The position numbers and the translations under genes were made by a program. A model generated the notes under the pieces. That model was not told where the DNA came from. It worked only from the letters and a program-made list of their open reading frames with translations, and made no database searches. From the NCBI RefSeq assembly GCF_964340395.1, contig NC_135551.1:1858501-1922500 (forward strand): a DNA stretch of 64,000 nucleotides. Direction: 5' to 3'. Positions 57,836 to 64,000 of this stretch are shown in pieces. Source of the DNA: Glandiceps talaboti (taxonomy: Eukaryota; Hemichordata; Enteropneusta; Spengelidae). Position 1 is the stretch's first letter. The number at the start of each line of letters is the position of its first letter.

Positions 57836-58575
57836 CACTCCCTATAACTGTAGGAATTTTGCATCATCACTAATGAAACACCATGCAAGCTGGACTTATC
57901 ACGGATTTGCATATTGAATGTCATGTGACATTTGATGTTTTTGGCATCTAAATATCTGATAGTATCAGCTAATTTCATTTGATACCCTTTGTAAATTGTC
58001 AAGTAAAAAATAACAAAATTATTGAATTTACCCCAAAATGATAAGTAATTCAAAGATAGATGAATAGCCAGCATTCTAATATCATAATAGTGTGATAGAT
58101 GCGAGTATTTGAAGCAAATATTACTGTTGTGCAAAATTAATCATTTATATCATCATGCCATTTTCGTGAACAATTTCCCAGGCATTTTAGTTTTCAACCA
58201 TTGATGATATGTAATAGACAGAGGTATGTTTATATTTCTTCACTGGTACAGTGCCACTCCTACCCCACCCTACCGAGTGCCACTCCTACCCCACCCTACC
58301 AAGTGCCACCCCTACTCTACTAAATACTACCACCACCTACCAAGGTTTGCACTGCCTAACCATCATGTTTTGCTCTGGTGAATGAATTTGCTAAAATCAG
58401 ATATAAAAAGTTAAGTTGTCAAAAACAACCATAATAGATAGACTGGAATGTTTACCTTACATTTGACTAAAAATGAAAACATTTTAACAAATATCAAGTC
58501 ATCTGATGTGCCTTGTAACTTATCGTATTATGTCAACAATTACCATATTGTGTAAGGGTGGTACTTATAATCAGT
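57836..58575 (+). other. TFG 3' UTR, proximal part
   Basis: AT-rich, no gene. A 27-bp repeat (GTGCCACTCCTACCCCACCC, three copies) lies at about 58252-58325. No AATAAA close to the stop codon. Confidence 0.5.
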
Positions 58576-59032
58576 CTATCTCTCGTCTGCCCCATACACA
58601 AATACCATCTCTTGTACTAGACTCACTTGGTATAGAAATACCATCTCTTGTACTAGACTCACTTGGTATACAAATACCATCTCTTGTACTAGACTCACTT
58701 GGTATACAAATACCATCTCTTGTACTAGACTCACTTGGTATATAAATACCATCTCTTGTACTAGACTCACTTGGTATATAAATACCATCTCTTGTACTAG
58801 ACTCACTTGGTATACAAATACCATCTCTTGTACTAGACTCTCTGCCCCATACACGTACCATCTCTTGTACTAGACTCACTTGGTATACAAATACCATCTC
58901 TTGTACTAGACTCACTTGGTATACAAATACCATCTCTTGTACTAGACTCTCTGCCCCATACACGTACCATCTCTTGTACTAGACTCACTGGGTATACAAA
59001 TACCTTCTCTTGTACTAGACTCACTGGGTATA
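58576..59032. repeat. 36-bp minisatellite, about 12 copies
   Basis: Unit CTCACTTGGTATACAAATAC followed by CATCTCTTGTACTAGA, with GCCCCATACACG replacing GGTATACAAA in a few copies. 36 bp is 12 codons, hence open frames on both strands. Confidence 0.95.
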
Positions 59033-59314
59033 TATCACATGGTTTTTCCTTTTATGGTACCATGATTCTGTATTTATTTATAATGATTCTGTAATCTTTT
59101 TAAACACAAAATATGGGTAGAATTTTCATGTTTTAAAAAGTCAGGTGAATTGAATCGTGTTATAATTTATCGTTTCTCTGTCATTTCTCTCAACTCAAGT
59201 ACAAATTTGCCAAAAACAAAAAGATTTTTTACAAAGAATCCCCAAACATAAGCATACTGTTGCTTGGTTTGTGATTATGCAAACCAACAATCAGCTTTAA
59301 GCCAGTTTTGTTAA

Positions 59315-59545
59315 CTCCGCTGTCAAAGACAGTCAGCGGAACTATAGGGTTAGGTTGACAGTCAGCGGAACTATAGGGTTAGGTTGACAGTCAGCGGAAC
59401 TATAGGGTTAGGTTGACCGTCAGCGGAACTATAGGGTTAGGTTGACCGTCAGTGGAACTATAGGGTTAGGTTGACCGTCAGCGGAACTATAGGGTTAGGT
59501 TGACCGTCATCGGAACTATAGGGTTAGGTTGACCATCATCCATCT
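59315..59545. repeat. 29-bp minisatellite, seven copies
   Basis: Unit GTCAGCGGAACTATAGGGTT followed by AGGTTGACC. It has grown from the family A edge motif CTCCGCTGTCA/GACAGTCAGCGGAAC. Confidence 0.95.
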
Positions 59546-60260
59546 GTCCGTCAACATTTTATATTTCAATCTTCTTCTCCAAAACAAATTGGCCAATTGA
59601 ATTGGAATTTGTTGTGTGGGTGTCTAGGGATGAGCAGATAAAAGTTTGTTCAAGACAAATTGACAAAGTCATTAATATGCAAATTAGGTCAAAAAAATAA
59701 AATAAAAAATTGGTAAAAATGTTTCACAAATTTTCTCCGAAACTACTGGGCCAATTGAGAACTTTGTTGTTTTGGGTGTCTTGAGTTGAGATGAGCAGGT
59801 AGAAGTTTGTTGTTTTGGGTGTCTTGAGTTGAGATGAGCAGGTAGAAGTTTGTTGTTTTGGGTGTCTTGAGTTGAGATGAGCAGGTAGAAGTTTGTTCAA
59901 CACAAATTGACTGGGTCATAAATATGCAAAGCAGGTCTAAAAAGTAAACATTTTTGGTAAAAAAAATCTTCTCCAAAACTACTGGGCCAATTGAGTTTAC
60001 ATCTCTTGTGTAGGTCTCCTTTGATAAGCAGATGTAAGTTTGTTCAAGACAGGTTGATTAGGACAATGCTATGGAAATTAGGTCTAAAAATAGAATTTTG
60101 GGTAAAAATGCTTCATAAATCTTCTCCAAAACTACTGAGCCAATTGAGTTGAAATTTGTTGTGTAGTTGTCTTGGGATGAGCAAATATAAGTTTGTTCAA
60201 GACAAAATGATTGGGTTATTAGTATGCAAAATTAGGGGTAAAAATAATTTGTATGTATAA
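59546..60260 (+). repeat. family A-like repeat with a 43-bp triplication
   Basis: Several rounds of TTCTCCAAAACTACTGGGCC - AATTGAGTTGAAATTTGTTG - GATGAGCAGATATAAGTTTG - TTCAAGACAAATTGAC. At 59757-59900, a 43-bp unit (GAGTTGAGATGAGCAGGTAG and TTGTTTTGGGTGTCTT) occurs three times. Confidence 0.8.
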
Positions 60261-60277
60261 TGATGACTATAATACAA

Positions 60278-61042
60278 ATGTATGTACAAGCATTGACCGG
60301 AAGTATACAGTGCTGTGTAGTATGTACAAGTATTGACTGGAAGTATACAGGGCTGTGTAGTATGTACAAGCATTGACTGGAAGTATACAGGGCTGTGTAG
60401 TATGTACAAGCATTGACTGGAAGTATACAGGGCTGTGTAGTATGTACAAGTATTGACCGGAAGTATACAGTGCTGTGTAGTATGTACAAGCATTGACTGG
60501 AAGTATACAGGGCTGTGTAGTATGTACAAGCATTGACTGGAAGTATACAGGGCTGTGTAGTATGTACAAGCATTGACTGGAAGTATACAGGGCTGTGTAG
60601 TATGTACAAGCATTGACTGGAAGTATACAGTGCTGTGTAGTATGTACAAGTATTGACCGGAAGTATACAGGGCTGTGTAGTATGTACAAGCATTGACCGG
60701 AAGTATACAGGGCTGTGTAGTATGTACAAGCATTGACTGGAAGTATACAGGGCTGTGTAGTATGTACAAGCATTGACCGGAAGTATACAGGGCTGTGTAG
60801 TATGTACAAGTATTGACCGGAAGTATACAGGGCTGTGTAGTATGTACAAGCATTGACTGGAAGTATACAGGGCTGTGTAGTATGTACAAGCATTGACCGG
60901 AAGTATACAGTGCTGTGTAGTATGTACAAGTATTGACTGGAAGTATACAGGGCTGTGTAGTATGTACAAACATTGACTGGAAGTATACAGGGCTGTGTAG
61001 TATGTACAAACATTGACTGGAAGTATACAGGGCTGTGTAGTA
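60278..61042. repeat. 40-bp minisatellite, 19 copies
   Basis: Unit TATGTACAAGCATTGACTGG followed by AAGTATACAGGGCTGTGTAG, exact 40-bp period, few variants. Because 40 is not a multiple of three and no stops occur on the minus strand, all three minus frames stay open (up to 289 codons). Confidence 0.97.
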
Positions 61043-61740
61043 TTGAATTATTATTTCATGTCTCACATTCTAATAGAACATGTTGTAGCTATTCAAACAT
61101 CTCATCCTCTTATTACTATGGAAGAATGTCTGTTGTAAAGGAAATGCTCAGATAATACAAAAATATAGCATTTTTACTGAGTTGTAATAGTCATTATTTG
61201 GACAAATTACATGGTCATATAATGACTTTACCTTTACTCATAACCACACTGGTTAATTAAATTTGAACCTAACCAACAGTAACAAGGTGTATTTGTTTTT
61301 ATAATCATGACTACCTTTATACCGGGTTTCCCAGTCTGTCTTGGTACAGGAGTTCTACTAGATCCTTTGTAAACACACTGAGAGATATCAAAGCTGAATC
61401 TAATTATTTTCCTCTCTAACATGCCATCAAATGGTGAGAATTGTGATTTTTAGATTCAAAATATATTTACGCGATAATTCATTCTTCCTTGCTGATGTCG
61501 GTATCAATTTTCATTAATAGTGTGACCCTTTCACATCACTAGTAAATATACGAATGTATTTATTCAGTGTATGGTTTGTATAATACATGTAATTGTATCT
61601 AGGAAAGTGATCTTGATAGATAGCAATGTGATTTATTTTCAATTCTTACTTTCAATATTTGCACTGTATTTTATTTCAGTGTAGACTATGTTTGTATTAA
61701 ACAATCAGTTTCCATGAGCCAAGATCGTGTGTCATTCTTA
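61043..61740 (+). other. single-copy sequence; possible distal TFG 3' end
   Basis: ATTAAA at 61696-61701 (TTTGTATTAAACAATCAG) is the best polyadenylation-like context downstream of the TFG stop on the + strand. That would make a 3' UTR of about 3.9 kb, so it is tentative. No coding signal. Confidence 0.3.
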
Positions 61741-62412
61741 AATTGGTCCAGACTGTTCAGATAACACAAACATTACTCTGATTGGTCCAGACTGTTCACA
61801 GAGAATACAAACACTACTCTGATTGGTTGACTCCACGGAGAATACAAAAACTACTCTGATTGGTTGAGACAATTCACAGAGAATACAAAAACTACTCTGA
61901 TTGGTTGGGACTGCTCACAGAGAATACAAACAATACTCTGATTGATCCAGACTATTCACAGAATATAAACACTACTCTGATTGGTTGACTGTTCACAGAG
62001 AATACAAAAACTACTCTGATTGGTTGAGACTGCTCACAGAGAATACAAACACTACTCTGATTGGCCCAGACTCTTAACAGAGAATACACAAACTACTCTT
62101 GATTGGTCCAGACTGCTCAGAGAACACAAACAGTACTCTTGATTGGGCCAGACTGCTCAGAGAACACAAACAATACTCTTGATTGGGCCAGACTGAACAG
62201 AGAACACAAACAGTACTCTTGATTGGTCCAGACTGATCAGAGAATACAAACAGTACTCTTGATTGGTCCAGACTGATCAGAGAACACAAACAGTACTCTT
62301 GATTGGTCCAGACTGATCAGAGAATACAAACAGTACTCTTGATTGGTCCAGACTGAACAGAGAACAAAAACACTACTCTGATTGGTTGAGACTGTTCACA
62401 GAGAATACAAAA
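61741..62412 (-). repeat. about 40-bp minisatellite of CCAAT-box-like units, 17 copies
   Basis: Unit GATTGGTCCAGACTGTTCAC followed by AGAGAATACAAACACTACTCT. The minus strand reads AACCAATCAGAG in the TTGGTTG copies, matching the NF-Y consensus RRCCAATSR. Sixteen of 17 units keep ATTGG. A right-hand subset (62094-62345) changed to TCTTGATTGG. Confidence 0.93.
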
Positions 62413-62429
62413 ATAGTCCCAATGGTGGC

Positions 62430-63300
62430 GTAGCACAACTGTATTTGGTTGTTGCTATGCACATGGTCTTGTTGCTAGGGATCTTTGCATACATTTTTGG
62501 GAATCTTTAGTAACTTGCCTACCCCTCCCACTTTTCATCTTTGCAATATAAACCATCATTTAGCTATTGCCATGGCTGTGGTCCTGTTGCTAAGCATATT
62601 TACATACATTTTTTGAACCTTTTAGTTGCTTACCTACCTAACCCTGTTGTTATCTTTGTAATATGCATTGTCATTTCACTGTTGCTAAGGGCATGGTCAT
62701 GGTTGCTAGGACCAAATGTTTTCAACAATAATTGCAGAATAACACCTTCACAAACATCCCCACTACATTTCAACCCATTCACCATGCAGTTTTTTTTACC
62801 AAAAACCTAATTTGCATATCACTGATTGGATGATATGAATACTGCTTCACCTACACATCCCCCAGATGCACCCCATTAAATTTCAATCCAATCTGCTCAG
62901 TGGTTTTGGAATTATAGATTTTTGGCCAAAAATACACAATTTTAGCCCTAATGTGCACATCACTGATGAGACCATCATATCATGAACAATTCTTAGTAAA
63001 AACACCCTGAAGAATGTTTCACCCAAATTTCAGACCAATCTGCCCAGTAGTTTCTGAGTATACGTTTTTTGACCAAAAATCATATTTTTTTACCCAAATC
63101 ACAAACCGGTGGTAAGATCATTTTGATTTGAACAATTTCCCAACTGGACACCCAAGGTAATGGATCCACCAAATATCATGGCAATCGGTTCAGCGGTTTT
63201 TACTTTTAAGTTGTTTACACACACACACACACACACACCCACACAGACAGACAGACAGACAGATGCCGGGCGATCCCTATAGTTCATTTGTGCTAAAAAA
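62430..63300 (-). repeat. dispersed repeat family A, inverted copy with (CA)n and (CAGA)n
   Basis: Reads backwards relative to the other copies: GTTGCTAGGGATCTTTGCAT, ATTTGCATATCACTGAT, CAATCTGCTCAGTGGTTTTG, TTTTTACTTTTAAGTTGTTT, (CA)n at 63216-63240 and (CAGA)n at 63240-63262, then TAGTTCATTTGTGCTAAAAA. Confidence 0.8.
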
Positions 63301-63338
63301 TAATACCCCAGTTACAACTAGTACAGCTTCAAGCAAAT

Positions 63339-63825
63339 TTGACATTTTATATAAATACACTGCAGTCTGCTATACTACTGTATTCTTATATAAATACACT
63401 GCAGTCTGCTATACTACTGTATTCTTATATAAATACACTGCAGTCTGCTATACTACTGTATTCTTATATAAATACACTGCAGTCTGCTATACTACTGTAT
63501 TCTTACATAAATACACTGCAGTCTGCTATACTACTGTATTCTTACATAAATACACTGCAGTCTGCTATACTACTGTATTCTTACATAAATACACTGCAGT
63601 CTGCTATACTACTGTATTCTTATATAAATACACTGCAGTCTGCTATACTACTGTATTCTTACATAAATACACTGCAGTCTGCTATACTACTGTATTCTTA
63701 CATAAATACACTGCAGTCTGCTATACTACTGTATTCTTATATAAATACACTGCAGTCTGCTATACTACTGTATTCTTATATAAATACACTGCAGTCTGCT
63801 ATATTACTGTATTCTTACATAAAGG
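63339..63825. repeat. 39-bp minisatellite, 12 copies
   Basis: Unit TATATAAATACACTGCAGTC followed by TGCTATACTACTGTATTCT. Variants TATATAAATA and ACATAAATA alternate in blocks. 39 bp is 13 codons, hence two overlapping open frames of 192 and 164 codons that are artefacts. Confidence 0.97.
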
Positions 63826-64000
63826 AAACTTAACCAGATAGTATGTTATCACTTTTTTAATGTATAATAATCACAAACTGTTTGTACAAATGAAATGCAC
63901 ACATTTTGTTGTATTATTTCTGTAACTGCATGTATGCATCACAATTCAAAATATTAGCAGACTGTTAGTTCTGAGCTTAGAGTATATATCAATCAGTTCT
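63826..64000. other. window end, nothing recognised
   Basis: Short AT-rich single-copy sequence. Confidence 0.5.

Noticed and set aside
59333-59545. Telomere-like AGGGTTAGG in the 29-bp array
   Set aside because: Only one and a half TTAGGG units per 29-bp repeat, embedded in other sequence; derived from a family A edge module rather than telomeric DNA.
60197-61066. Minus-strand frames of 289, 248 and 245 codons
   Set aside because: All three frames of one strand are open because the 40-bp unit lacks stops. This is a property of the repeat, not a gene.
63263-63841. 192- and 164-codon frames with Tyr/Leu-rich, membrane-like repeats
   Set aside because: Translation of the 39-bp minisatellite.

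Overview
This is animal nuclear DNA. It has GT-AG introns, polyadenylation signals, CA/GT microsatellites, a CR1/L2-type LINE fragment, inverted-repeat DNA transposons and very large minisatellites. Coding density is about 2%. The conserved gene and the style of the repeats suggest a marine invertebrate, probably a non-vertebrate deuterostome or a lophotrochozoan; that placement is inference only.

Two genes are visible, both on the + strand. (1) At 1647-3779 lie the last two coding exons of a gene that enters from the left. It ends in a charged coiled coil with a Lys-rich tail. I do not recognise it. Its 3' UTR probably ends near an AATAAA at 5698. (2) From 23561 to 57835 lies a complete coding region for TFG (TRK-fused gene), the PB1-domain scaffold of ER exit sites. 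It has six coding exons and 408 predicted residues, and every coding intron is in phase 1. A second in-frame donor would add 30 residues after the coiled coil.

Layout. 1-1319: minisatellite inside an intron of gene 1. 1320-5703: end of gene 1. 5.7-21 kb: intergenic repeat graveyard, with a 2.7 kb inverted-repeat element inserted into a 44-bp minisatellite (7312-10025), a CAGGG-ended element (about 14.08-15.28 kb) and a three-layer nest of transposons (15818-19040). 21.2-21.4 kb: possible TFG promoter. 22.3-57.8 kb: TFG, in which seven tandem-array families fill four introns. Unit lengths are 31 bp (intron 2), 47 and 22/51 bp (intron 3), 45 bp (intron 4), and 26, 34-40 and 150 bp (intron 5). 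By my coordinates about 24.8 kb of the 34.2 kb coding span is tandem array. 57.8-64 kb: TFG 3' flank with six more minisatellites, one of which is an array of CCAAT-box-like sites.

The longest open frames (1,252, 1,063, 380, 339, 335 and 328 codons) are not genes. They arise because the 45-bp and 51-bp units are multiples of three with no stop codon. The items most worth a second look are the array-filled TFG locus with its all-phase-1 exons and alternative donor; the transposon inside the 45-bp array, which shares about 0.8 kb with the TFG upstream region; the three nested or array-embedded transposons with readable pre-insertion sites; the visible founder of the 22/51-bp array; and the duplicated donor and triplicated acceptor of the last intron of gene 1.
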